Under the pieces are notes generated by a model. It did not search any database, had not been told where the DNA came from, and saw only the letters and a program-made list of their open reading frames with translations. The position numbers and the translations under genes are program-made. From an uncultured Spirochaetales bacterium (GTDB taxonomy: Bacteria > Spirochaetota > Spirochaetia > Sphaerochaetales > Sphaerochaetaceae), in contig CAKQTF010000020.1 of assembly GCA_934276695.1 (NCBI GenBank), positions 1-10,604 of the forward strand: a stretch of 10,604 nucleotides of DNA, read 5' to 3'. Positions 1-6,897 of the stretch are shown here, one piece after another. The first letter of the stretch is position 1. Each line of letters starts with the position of its first letter.

Positions 1-30
1 AGATAAAGATCAACTGATTGCCCTGTGTTG

Positions 31-63
31 CCTTCCATCTGGAGACAGGTGGAAGGTTTTTTT
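31..63 (+). terminator. Intrinsic terminator of an upstream plus-strand transcript
   Basis: A 10-bp stem (31-40 with 47-56, one G-T wobble at 38/49) closes a 6-nt loop (GGAGAC). It is followed directly by seven T residues at 57-63. The T-run is on the plus-strand side only, so it ends a transcript entering from the left. The gene it serves lies outside the window; positions 1-30 show no recognisable coding end. Confidence 0.85.
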
Positions 64-192
64 ATGCCTTTATGCGCCCTGATATCTTCACTGATTGCAT
101 GAGGATGCAGACAGATGTTCTTCATGGTTCTTAAACGCCCGTAATCCAGGAATCTTTCTAAAATGCGGTTCTTCTGATATCATCCATAGAGT
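64..192. other. Intergenic region before the beta-barrel gene
   Basis: These 129 bp separate the upstream terminator from the next gene. I see no convincing promoter: TAAAAT at 159-164 could be a -10 box, but the nearest -35-like hexamer (TTAAAC, 131-136) is 22 bp away, which is too far. No purine-rich Shine-Dalgarno sequence lies just before the ATG at 193. No dyad or RNA structure stands out, and the GTTAG-N6-CTAAC operator found at 4697-4836 is absent. Confidence 0.4.
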
Positions 193-1665
193 ATGAAAAG
201 GGCTTTCTTCATGGTTCTGCTGCTCTCTGCAGCTCTGTTAACTGCCTCTGCTTCTGATAACCCGTGGGCAATCAGCAGGGTAAGGCTTGGCCTTGGCAAT
301 GATAAATGGGCTTATGGATTCTCAAGGAATGATGATGATCAGCTATCCTATTCAGAGCATATTGCAGTCGAATCGGATAGATGGTTCATCAGGATGGATT
401 TTGATGGGATCACAAACCGTGGCTGGAAGAGGGGATGGGACATAAGGGACTGGTCTAAGATGGATGAACCGGCTGAGTCATTCTATAATGGCAGGCTCGA
501 TGTTGCAGAGCTGAAGGCTGGTCTGAGGATCAGTGCATTTGATTCTGACTATTTCTCATTCAGCATCAGCCCTGAGACAGGCTTGTTCCTTGCGGGATAT
601 ATGGGCTTTGACTTCCTGCAGAACACAATACATAAGATATCCCATATACACTTGGTTGATCTTCCATATGACTGGAGGGATGTACGGGTATATGGATATC
701 TAGGTGCTGATACAGTAAGCAGCGTGAAGGCATTAAGGCTTGAGAAGTCATATCTTTCCATCTCACTTGATGTCGGTGCATATTCCGCAATCGGATTCCA
801 GAGCACTGAGAATGCCTCCCTGCGCCTTTCGCTGCAGAATGATTATTCTGAGTTCCTATCTGTATCATTTGGCTGGAAATGGGTCCAGGAACATAGTCCT
901 TCAGATACAATGGAGCTCTACGGAAGATACATCAATGGCCCTTATTACTCATTCTGCATAGATACAGGCATCCTGTCCCTTAGGTACTTCACTGAGCTTA
1001 CGAATCATTTCGGATATGCTGTCTATTCTGTTGATGCGATGTCCTTCTTCAGGAAATCCACATGGCAGGAGAATGACTTCATATACTCAACCGGCATATC
1101 AAGGATGATCGGGATGAATTTCAATGAGCTTGAGCTTGAGCTTCCGTTCACAGACCATTTATCCGGAGTGTTCAAGAACAGGTATGTTGCAGGCTATCCT
1201 CTTGATCCTAAGAATGAGGCATCAGCTGATCCTAAGGAGTCCGGGCGCATGAAGAAGGCATATTCCGGATATACTATAGGAGCTAAATACAGATATCCTA
1301 TTGAGGCAATCGGATCTTACATAACGCCATATGGTGAGATCAGCATCGGGCTGATGGACTGGAATATCTCATATCTTGTGAATATGATTGCTGGTATGCC
1401 GATTCCAGCAGTTGATGGTCTTATGCATAGCTATTCATTCCTTGCTGATGCAGAGCTTGGTCTTGCGTTTCTTCCGGAGCGTCTTCTCACAGCAGGTCAG
1501 TCATCCATATGCTTCTCTGCATTTGCAGGGCTTTCATATGTGACTGGACGGGAGATTGTGACTGCATACAGATATATCAGTGAGAACCATGAGGAAGGCT
1601 ACAGGCTTTCGGACTCATTCCTGTTCCGCTTCGGCGCAATGATCCGCATCGGGTTCGATGTATAG
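193..1665 (+). CDS. Secreted protein, probable outer-membrane beta-barrel (hypothetical)
   Basis: This 490-residue protein is not recognised as a named family. Residues 1-21 form a clear Sec signal peptide: MKR, a hydrophobic stretch rich in Leu/Ala, then a small-residue cleavage region (ASA/S). There is no lipobox Cys. The mature chain lacks further hydrophobic helices. It is rich in alternating aromatic/polar stretches and Gly-Tyr-Tyr-Ser type turns, and it ends in an amphipathic aromatic segment (FRFGAMIRIGFDV), as outer-membrane barrels do. No TonB box or plug domain is visible, so a TonB-dependent receptor is unlikely. The start at 193 is the first ATG giving a signal peptide, although it lacks a Shine-Dalgarno sequence. 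The gene converges on the ABC importer operon, so it is not co-transcribed with it. A role in passing the importer's substrate through the outer membrane is possible, but nothing in the sequence shows it. Confidence 0.7.
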   Translation: MKRAFFMVLLLSAALLTASASDNPWAISRVRLGLGNDKWAYGFSRNDDDQLSYSEHIAVESDRWFIRMDFDGITNRGWKRGWDIRDWSKMDEPAESFYNGRLDVAELKAGLRISAFDSDYFSFSISPETGLFLAGYMGFDFLQNTIHKISHIHLVDLPYDWRDVRVYGYLGADTVSSVKALRLEKSYLSISLDVGAYSAIGFQSTENASLRLSLQNDYSEFLSVSFGWKWVQEHSPSDTMELYGRYINGPYYSFCIDTGILSLRYFTELTNHFGYAVYSVDAMSFFRKSTWQENDFIYSTGISRMIGMNFNELELELPFTDHLSGVFKNRYVAGYPLDPKNEASADPKESGRMKKAYSGYTIGAKYRYPIEAIGSYITPYGEISIGLMDWNISYLVNMIAGMPIPAVDGLMHSYSFLADAELGLAFLPERLLTAGQSSICFSAFAGLSYVTGREIVTAYRYISENHEEGYRLSDSFLFRFGAMIRIGFDV

Positions 1666-1694
1666 GGAAAAGCTGCCGCTTAGCAGCCTTTCCC
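1665..1694. terminator. Shared two-way hairpin terminator between convergent genes
   Basis: Arms at 1665-1676 (GGGAAAAGCTGC) and 1683-1694 (GCAGCCTTTCCC) form a 12-position stem around a 6-nt loop. The single mismatch (1671/1688) is A-C when read on the plus strand but a G-U wobble in minus-strand RNA, so the hairpin is better in the importer direction, where its descending arm carries four U residues. It fills the 35-bp gap between the two stop codons and overlaps the last base of the upstream stop. Confidence 0.65.
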
Positions 1695-1700
1695 CATCTC

Positions 1701-2822
1701 TCAGAATCCGCCTGCAGCTGCGGATGTAGGTGTGAATATTGATTCAACCTGTTCCTCTGTAAGCTCTACTCCGAATACTGTCCTGTAGTAATCCCTTGCA
1801 GCCTCTGTCAGGTCTATATCTGCAAAAAGGTCTGGATAAATTGCCTTTGCCCACCATAAGAGCGATACAGGCGCATCAACACCAGGTGTATAGGAGCGGT
1901 ACATTCCAAGCGGTGCCTTATAGACTCTGCCATCTCTGACTGCCTTTATCCCTGACCAGTCATCATTCCCGACTCCATTGCTGTAGAGCGTCTCTGGCTG
2001 GGCAGATGTGAAGTTTGTTATGACGATTGCATCCGGATCCCACGCATATACCTGCTCCATTGTGACAGAAACAGAATTGTCCTTTGAGAGCTCTTCTGCT
2101 GCATTCTTTGCTCCGATTGCATCGCACCACCACTGCCCGAAGAAGTTCTTTCCGGATGTGAGCATTGCTGATTCGCTGTACTGGAAGAGGACGAATACCC
2201 TGACTCTCTCCTCATCCGGGATATCGCGGACCCTGTCCTGGATCATATCATATACCTTGTAGCTGTAATCATGGACTGTCCCGACTTTGTCAGAGTCCTC
2301 TGGGAATAGCTCTGCAAGAAGCCCGATCCAGTTATCGAGTGTCTGTATGCAGTCATAATCCCATTTATTCACGGATATTCCGACAGCAGGGATCCCTGCA
2401 TCCTGCAGTGCTTTTCTGGCTGCTGAATCACTTCCATTGATGAATACGACATCAGGCTTCTCCTTCATAAGCTCTTCTATGTTTATCTCATTGCCTGAGA
2501 CAGAACCTGTATCGACAGATAGTATTGAAGGATACAGCTCCCCAAGAAGCCCGTTCTGAGCTGCTGTGAGGCTTGGCTTTGACATCGCGACGATCTTGTC
2601 TGCTGAATTGAAGAATACAGTAAGGACAGATGGAAGAGGGTATATATTGTATACGCCGATCCTGTTTATCTCATAAGGCACCGATACTTCTATGCCCTGA
2701 TGGTCAGTCACTGTATGCATCCTCTGTTCATTCTGGCTCTCTGCTGCTTCCTTTGCTCCCTGCGCGTAAACGGATGCAGCCAGAGCAAGAACCATGGTCA
2801 GTAAAAGAAAAAGCTTCTTCAT
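1701..2822 (-). CDS. Periplasmic substrate-binding protein of a FecB/BtuF-type ABC importer
   Basis: The 373-residue protein has a signal peptide at residues 1-20 (cleavage after VYA, mature N-terminus QGAKEAAE) and no lipobox Cys, so it should be free in the periplasm. The mature chain follows the cluster A-II (TroA_a-like) binding-protein plan. An N-terminal strand region carries TDHQGIEVSVP, the 'GREVTLP'-like start of the family. Next come a KPDVVFI strand (about residues 122-128), a long inter-domain helix, DPDAIVITN in the second lobe, and a C-terminal helix ending DYYRTVFGVELTEEQVESIF. Known relatives bind ferric siderophores, haem, cobalamin or other metal chelates. The ligand cannot be read from sequence. 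It is the third gene of the importer operon, 69 bp after the ATPase gene, with its own good ribosome site (AAGGAG, 9-10 nt before ATG). The hairpin in that gap may raise its level relative to the membrane genes. Confidence 0.88.
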   Translation of the reverse strand: MKKLFLLLTMVLALAASVYAQGAKEAAESQNEQRMHTVTDHQGIEVSVPYEINRIGVYNIYPLPSVLTVFFNSADKIVAMSKPSLTAAQNGLLGELYPSILSVDTGSVSGNEINIEELMKEKPDVVFINGSDSAARKALQDAGIPAVGISVNKWDYDCIQTLDNWIGLLAELFPEDSDKVGTVHDYSYKVYDMIQDRVRDIPDEERVRVFVLFQYSESAMLTSGKNFFGQWWCDAIGAKNAAEELSKDNSVSVTMEQVYAWDPDAIVITNFTSAQPETLYSNGVGNDDWSGIKAVRDGRVYKAPLGMYRSYTPGVDAPVSLLWWAKAIYPDLFADIDLTEAARDYYRTVFGVELTEEQVESIFTPTSAAAGGF

Positions 2823-2865
2823 CTTATATGATCTCCTTATATAATTTTGTTCGTGATTATCTTCA

Positions 2866-2891
2866 GCAGCTCCATGTTTATGGAGAGCTGC
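2866..2891 (-). other. Intercistronic hairpin between ATPase and binding-protein genes
   Basis: Arms 2866-2875 (GCAGCTCCAT) and 2880-2891 (ATGGAGAGCTGC) pair around a GTTT loop with a 2-nt bulge, starting one base after the ATPase stop codon. No U-run follows in the minus direction, so it is not a standard terminator. It looks more like a processing or 3'-protecting structure. Such structures in importer operons often let the binding protein be made in excess over its membrane partners; that function is inferred here. Confidence 0.45.
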
Positions 2892-3695
2892 TTACTGCGC
2901 ATATGCATCTTCAGAAAGGGCCACTGGTATGACATCCCTTACAGTCCTGCCTTCATGCTCAACAGTCCCTATGACAGCTCTGACAGAGAATGCCCTTTCG
3001 ACATTCTGCTCTGTTATTATCTCGTCAGTAGGTCCGAATGATGCTTTTCCTCCTCTTTCCAGGAGGAGCGATCTGCATGCATACTGCAATGCATGTGCTG
3101 GGTAATGTGTGTTGAAAAGGCATGCAACTCCGTCTTCAGTGAGGCTCTTAAGAGCTTCCATTACCATTATCTGATTCCTGAAATCAAGATTTGATTCAGG
3201 CTCATCAAGCACAATGACAGATGGCTCGGAGGCAAGTGCTCTTGCAATCAAAAGCATCTGCAGTTCACCTCCGCTGATCTCGTGGCATTTCCTGCCTCTG
3301 AGGAATCCTATCCCGAGCTTATCCATGCATTTGCATGCAATCCTCCTGTCTTCCTCTTTCGGCTGGGAGAATATCCCGAGCTTCGGGCTCCGGCCAAGCA
3401 GCACCATATCCTCTGCCGTGTAGTTGGGAATTCCGGACCGTGCCTGCGGGACATAGGCAATTTTCCCGAACAGCTCCCTGGATGGCATATCGGAAATCCG
3501 CTTCCCATCGATTGTGCTCATTCCATTGCTCCAATTTCTAAGACCCTTTGTGCACTTCAGAAGAGTTGTCTTTCCGACACCATTAGGGCCGAGGACTGCA
3601 ACAAGCTCTCCGCTTGATACACTGTAGTTTATTCCGTTGAGTATTCTTCTCCCTGGATACTGGAAATACCCGTTTTCGACTCTTAGGACTGCCAT
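2892..3695 (-). CDS. ATP-binding subunit of the FecCD/BtuCD-type importer
   Basis: The 267-residue ABC ATPase has all catalytic motifs in order: Walker A GPNGVGKTT (residues 36-44), Q-loop Gln84 (VPQ), signature ISGGE (140-144), Walker B VIVLDEP (160-166) with catalytic Glu165, D-loop SNLD (168-171), and switch His197 (NTH). Spacing and length match the FecE/BtuD/FhuC class, which drives uptake of iron chelates, haem or cobalamin. The gene starts 1 nt after the permease stop (TGAGATG), with AAGGAG 7 nt before its ATG lying inside the permease's 3' end, so the two should be translationally coupled. The C-terminal ~70 residues, including VERAFSVRAVIGTVEHEGRT, match the short regulatory tail usual in this class. 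No key residue is missing. Confidence 0.93.
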   Translation of the reverse strand: MAVLRVENGYFQYPGRRILNGINYSVSSGELVAVLGPNGVGKTTLLKCTKGLRNWSNGMSTIDGKRISDMPSRELFGKIAYVPQARSGIPNYTAEDMVLLGRSPKLGIFSQPKEEDRRIACKCMDKLGIGFLRGRKCHEISGGELQMLLIARALASEPSVIVLDEPESNLDFRNQIMVMEALKSLTEDGVACLFNTHYPAHALQYACRSLLLERGGKASFGPTDEIITEQNVERAFSVRAVIGTVEHEGRTVRDVIPVALSEDAYAQ

Positions 3696-3696
3696 C

Positions 3697-4695
3697 TCAT
3701 CTCTCCTTCCGTCTCATGAGGTATATGAAGAACGGTGCGCCTGATATTGCAGTGAGTATCGATATAGGAATCTCTGATGCTGATATGGTTCTGCATGCAG
3801 TATCGACAAGCACGACGAATGAGGCTCCGATCGAGACTGAGGCTGGCACGAGCTTTCTATGGTCGTTTCCGAATAGCATCCTGCATATGTGAGGGACAAT
3901 CAGGCCTATCCAGCCGACCTGGCCGCACATTGATACGCATGATGCTGTCATTGCTGTTGCTGTTATTATCGAGGCTGCCCTTAGCTTTCTGATATCAGCA
4001 CCTGATGAGCGTGCCTCATCCTCAGAAAGGGGAAGGATATTCATCCTCCATCTCAGCATGAACAGCAGTACTGCCGATAGGATTACGACGGGGCATCCGA
4101 ATAGCAGTGTTGAATATCCTTTGCCGCTCATAGATCCCATCAGCCAGTATGTTATCGAAGGCAGCTGTGTCTCTGTGTCTGCTGTGTATTTTATAAGTGA
4201 CACCAGCGCATTGAAGAGGGATCCGATCATTATCCCTGCGAGGACAAAGGAAGCTGTTCCTCCTTCCTTGCTGCGTCCGGAAATCCATGTGAGGAGAACG
4301 GCCACGAGTCCCATTATGACTGCAAGTGCCTGGATTCCTCTGAGACTGAGTCCAAGCAGAATGCCAAGTGATGCCCCGAATGAGGCTCCGGATGCCACCC
4401 CGAGAGTGTCAGGAGTTGCAAGAGGATTTGCAAAAAGGCTCTGGAACGTCAGCCCTGAAAGTGATAATCCGACTCCGACAGCCATTGCCATGAGTATGCG
4501 TGGAAGCCTTATTCCCCATAATACCTTCTCCACAGTGCTGCTTTCTGCTTCGCATAGCCATAGCTTTGCCCCGATTGAATGCATTGTTGAGCTTAATGGT
4601 ATGACCATCCTTCCGAGGCAGAGTGAGATCAGCATCGATAGTACCGGTAGTATGATGAGGGCCAGAATCTGAGAGATCCGGAAGTTATGTTGCAT
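3697..4695 (-). CDS. FecCD-family permease of the importer
   Basis: This 332-residue integral membrane protein has about nine or ten hydrophobic helices, the normal size for one half of a BtuC2/FecCD-type channel. Family hallmarks are visible: FANPLATPDTLGVASGAS (about residues 111-128), the coupling-helix region CGQVGWIGLIVPHICRMLFG with NDHRKLVPAS just after it, and the C-terminal EIPISILTAISGAPFFIYLM. A single permease gene implies a homodimeric channel. It is the first gene of the minus-strand operon. The proposed transcription start near 4711 leaves a leader of only about 16 nt, with GAGG about 8 nt before the ATG. A perfect 9-bp-arm palindrome (4693-4716) covers its ribosome site and start codon, so a bound protein or RNA fold there would block both transcription and translation start. 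Confidence 0.93.
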   Translation of the reverse strand: MQHNFRISQILALIILPVLSMLISLCLGRMVIPLSSTMHSIGAKLWLCEAESSTVEKVLWGIRLPRILMAMAVGVGLSLSGLTFQSLFANPLATPDTLGVASGASFGASLGILLGLSLRGIQALAVIMGLVAVLLTWISGRSKEGGTASFVLAGIMIGSLFNALVSLIKYTADTETQLPSITYWLMGSMSGKGYSTLLFGCPVVILSAVLLFMLRWRMNILPLSEDEARSSGADIRKLRAASIITATAMTASCVSMCGQVGWIGLIVPHICRMLFGNDHRKLVPASVSIGASFVVLVDTACRTISASEIPISILTAISGAPFFIYLMRRKER

Positions 4696-4696
4696 G

Positions 4697-4712
4697 GTTA
4701 GTCCTCGCTAAC
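4697..4712. promoter_or_regulatory. Operator copy 1, GTTAG-N6-CTAAC
   Basis: GTTAG (4697-4701) and CTAAC (4708-4712) are separated by TCCTCG. The dyad extends to perfect 9-bp arms at 4693-4701 and 4708-4716 and covers the predicted transcription start, ribosome site and ATG of the permease gene. That position fits a repressor site. Confidence 0.7.
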
Positions 4713-4717
4713 CATGG

Positions 4718-4747
4718 AATATATCTGATGTGTGATATGTATGTCAA
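4718..4747 (-). promoter_or_regulatory. Sigma-70 type promoter of the importer operon
   Basis: Read on the minus strand, a perfect -35 hexamer TTGACA (4747-4742) and a -10 TATATT (4723-4718) are separated by 18 bp. The predicted start is near 4711, inside the operator copy at 4697-4712. A second operator copy (4751-4766) lies 3 bp beyond the -35 box, so RNA polymerase would be flanked on both sides. Confidence 0.75.
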
Positions 4748-4750
4748 TAA

Positions 4751-4766
4751 GTTAGGAATAACTAAC
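4751..4766. promoter_or_regulatory. Operator copy 2, GTTAG-N6-CTAAC
   Basis: GTTAG (4751-4755) and CTAAC (4762-4766) are separated by GAATAA. The flanks extend the dyad to 7-bp arms (AAGTTAG/CTAACTT, 4749-4768). It sits between the two promoters, just beyond the importer -35 box and 17 bp before the -35 box of the nitrogenase-like operon. Confidence 0.7.
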
Positions 4767-4783
4767 TTTTTGCAGAAAACCTA

Positions 4784-4813
4784 TTGCATCATCTGCTTTT
4801 TCCTTTATATATT
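4784..4813 (+). promoter_or_regulatory. Sigma-70 type promoter of the nitrogenase-like operon
   Basis: A -35-like TTGCAT (4784-4789) and a -10 TATATT (4808-4813) are 18 bp apart, which predicts a start near 4820, at the edge of operator copy 3. The -10 is the same hexamer as in the divergent importer promoter. The -35 is weaker than that promoter's TTGACA. Confidence 0.65.
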
Positions 4814-4820
4814 CACTACA

Positions 4821-4836
4821 GTTAGTTTTGGCTAAC
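4821..4836. promoter_or_regulatory. Operator copy 3, GTTAG-N6-CTAAC
   Basis: GTTAG (4821-4825) and CTAAC (4832-4836) are separated by TTTTGG. It covers about +1 to +16 of the predicted plus-strand transcript and touches the Shine-Dalgarno sequence GGAGGG (4837-4842). Its position relative to its promoter mirrors that of copy 1. Confidence 0.7.
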
Positions 4837-4846
4837 GGAGGGCTAT

Positions 4847-5623
4847 ATGAGAAAAATAGCAATATATGGAAAAGGTGGAATAGGAAAGTCTACAACAGCA
4901 TGCAATCTTTCTGCTGCGCTAAGCACAATGGGATACAGAGTCATGCAGATAGGCTGTGATCCGAAAAGCGATTCTGTTAAGAATCTGATGGGTGGAAAGC
5001 GCATTCCTACAGTGCTTGACAGGCTTAGAAGCACCGGAGAGATAAGTCTTGATGATATAGTCTTCGAGGGGTACAACGGAGTGCTCTGTGTTGAGGCCGG
5101 AGGTCCGACTCCGGGGATCGGCTGTGCAGGACGCGGGATAATAACAGCCTTTGAAAAGCTTGATGAGCTGAATGCGAAGGAAGCATATAAGCCTGATGTG
5201 ATCATCTATGATGTGCTTGGTGATGTCGTATGCGGAGGCTTTGCGATGCCGATCAGAAGCGGATATGCAAGGGATGTGTTCATTGTCACATCCGGTGAGA
5301 TGATGGCGCTTTATGCAGCGTCGAATATTGTAAGGGCAATAGATAATTTCGGAAGCCGTGGCTATGCAAGGTATTCCGGTGTGATACTGAATTCCAGGAA
5401 TGTCCCAGGTGAGACTGATACTGTAAGGAAGGCACTCTCTGAAATAGGCGGTGATATCATATCCGTGATCCCGCGTGATTCAGATGTCCAGAGAGCCGAG
5501 AATCAGGGAATGACAGTAATTGAGGCATTCCCGGACTCTCTGCAGGCAGATGCTTATAGAGCACTTGCAAGGTCCGTGCTTGAGAGAAGCGAGGATGCAA
5601 GTGATGATGAGGAGTATATCTGA
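4847..5623 (+). CDS. NifH-like Fe protein (ATP-dependent reductase)
   Basis: This 258-residue homologue of nitrogenase Fe protein/BchL delivers electrons one at a time to its partner complex while hydrolysing ATP. Walker A is GKGGIGKST (residues 8-16) and the switch I region begins GCDPKSD (36-42). The two cluster ligands that bridge the homodimer are Cys93 ([12 protein letters not shown]) and Cys129 ([16 protein letters not shown]). Arg96 sits where NifH carries its ADP-ribosylated Arg. It is somewhat shorter than typical NifH (about 270-295 residues), mainly at the C-terminus. The start follows GGAGGG by 4 nt and gives the expected short N-terminus. It is the first gene of the plus-strand operon, and its stop overlaps the next start (TGATG). 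No nifB, nifE or nifN is nearby, and the partner subunits are of a non-nitrogenase kind, so nitrogen fixation is not implied. Confidence 0.95.
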   Translation: MRKIAIYGKGGIGKSTTACNLSAALSTMGYRVMQIGCDPKSDSVKNLMGGKRIPTVLDRLRSTGEISLDDIVFEGYNGVLCVEAGGPTPGIGCAGRGIITAFEKLDELNAKEAYKPDVIIYDVLGDVVCGGFAMPIRSGYARDVFIVTSGEMMALYAASNIVRAIDNFGSRGYARYSGVILNSRNVPGETDTVRKALSEIGGDIISVIPRDSDVQRAENQGMTVIEAFPDSLQADAYRALARSVLERSEDASDDEEYI

Positions 5624-6897
5624 TGAAATGCTCCTGTGCTGTGTTTCCAAAGACAATACGCTATGAGTCTCCGGCTCACGGAGGCTGGGGCCTTGTCAGG
5701 ATGGCAGGGCTTCTGCCTGAGTCCCATATGCTGTTCTATACTCCTGCCGCCTGTGGGCGCCATAGCTCGCTCGGCGCTCTTTCTAATGGGATAAAGGACA
5801 GAGTCTCATATCTGTTCCTGAGTGAGGATGAGATAGTCTCCGGATCATATGAGAAGGAGATAATACCTGCTGTTGAAAGGCTGTTTGAGGCACTTGGAAG
5901 AAAGCCTAAGGCTCTTCTCCTGTTCGGTGGGTGCATAGATGATTTCCTCGGCACTGATTATCAGGCTCTCAAGGGGGAGCTGAGCAGAAGGCATCCTGAT
6001 GTAAGATTCTGCTTCTGCCATATGAACCCGATCCAGCTGGATACTAAAAGCCCGCCCGGTGTGACACTGTTCACAAATATCTACTCCATGCTTGAAAGGA
6101 GGGATAAGAACAGGGATCAGGTGAATTTCATAGGAAACAATGTGATACCAGCAGAAAGCAGCGAGATCTGGGATATCCTGAAAGCAGCCGGAGTAAGTGC
6201 TAAGATGCTGCCTGGGCTCAGGACATTCAGCGACTTCCTGTCGATGTCGGAGTCGTCACTGAATGTCGTCCTGTCACCTCGCTGCCTGCAGAGTGCAGCA
6301 AAGCAGAGGCGTGATCTTGGAATAGATTACCTGGCATTCATCCCGTCGTATGATCCAGAAGAGATCTCATCATTTTACGAGAGTCTGATAGCTGAGCTGA
6401 AGAGAATCACAGGACGGGATTTCAGCTTTGATATGCATGATAGGAAGGATGCTGCACTCAGAGCTCTTGAAGAGACAGCAGAAAAGCTTAATGGCATTGG
6501 TGTGATAATAGATTTCCAGGCAGTCAGCAGGCCATTCACTCTTGCGAGAGTTCTGCTTGAATATGGCTTTGATGTGAGGATGGTCGCATCTGATGGCGTC
6601 TCCAGATACGATAAGGCCAGCTTTGATTATCTTCAGCAGATCCATCCTGATCTTGAAGTAGTGGACCCGCTTCACCATGATGCTCCGAAATACAAGGAAA
6701 GATATCTTCATGAATGCCTTTCGATAGGCTTTGATGCAGCTTTCATGACAGGTGCAGTCAGGATTGTGGATATCCAGGAGGATGGAGATCTGCTTGGCTT
6801 TGATGGGATAGTGCGCCTGATGGGCATGATGAGGGATGCGATGGAAAGGAAATCAGATGTAATGGATATCATAAGGGAGGCTAAGCTGGTAATATGA
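5623..6897 (+). CDS. NifD-like subunit of a nitrogenase-like oxidoreductase
   Basis: The 424-residue protein belongs to the nitrogenase component 1 superfamily (NifD/BchN/CfbD-like). The N-terminus carries Cys3 and Cys5 (CSC), then the family-type segment SPAHGGWGLVRMAGLLPES (16-34), Cys44 in PAACGRHSS, and Cys104 in FGGCIDDFLGTD. The 60-residue gap between Cys44 and Cys104 matches the gap between the second and third cluster ligands of BchN. One of Cys3/Cys5 would be the first ligand. Three Cys here plus one on the K-like partner would hold a single interface [4Fe-4S] cluster. The usual NifD FeMo-cofactor Cys and His contexts are not recognisable. The rest shows the repeated Rossmann-like lobes (VNFIGNNVIP, LNVVLSPRCL, GVIIDFQAVSR). 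GAGGAG lies 8 nt before the ATG. The stop overlaps the next gene by 4 nt (ATGA), implying translational coupling and equal amounts of both subunits. Confidence 0.88.
   Translation: MKCSCAVFPKTIRYESPAHGGWGLVRMAGLLPESHMLFYTPAACGRHSSLGALSNGIKDRVSYLFLSEDEIVSGSYEKEIIPAVERLFEALGRKPKALLLFGGCIDDFLGTDYQALKGELSRRHPDVRFCFCHMNPIQLDTKSPPGVTLFTNIYSMLERRDKNRDQVNFIGNNVIPAESSEIWDILKAAGVSAKMLPGLRTFSDFLSMSESSLNVVLSPRCLQSAAKQRRDLGIDYLAFIPSYDPEEISSFYESLIAELKRITGRDFSFDMHDRKDAALRALEETAEKLNGIGVIIDFQAVSRPFTLARVLLEYGFDVRMVASDGVSRYDKASFDYLQQIHPDLEVVDPLHHDAPKYKERYLHECLSIGFDAAFMTGAVRIVDIQEDGDLLGFDGIVRLMGMMRDAMERKSDVMDIIREAKLVI

Noticed and set aside
193..1665. TonB-dependent receptor for the importer
   Set aside because: It has no TonB box or plug domain, is shorter than usual for such receptors, and is transcribed convergently.
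3214..4672. Plus-strand open frames opposite the ATPase and permease genes (e.g. 4058-4672, 3282-3617)
   Set aside because: They lie antisense to genes with complete family motifs, have no ribosome sites or recognisable domains, and their composition mirrors the opposite strand.
4697..4836. CRISPR-like or mobile-element repeats
   Set aside because: The repeated unit is a 16-bp dyad with a variable core at promoter start sites, at unequal spacing (54 and 70 bp between centres). This fits operators. No transposase or target-site duplication is seen.
4696..4846. Cobalamin, Moco or other riboswitch controlling the importer
   Set aside because: The predicted importer leader is only about 16 nt and the plus-strand leader about 27 nt, too short for any known riboswitch. 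The repeats are DNA dyads with variable spacers.
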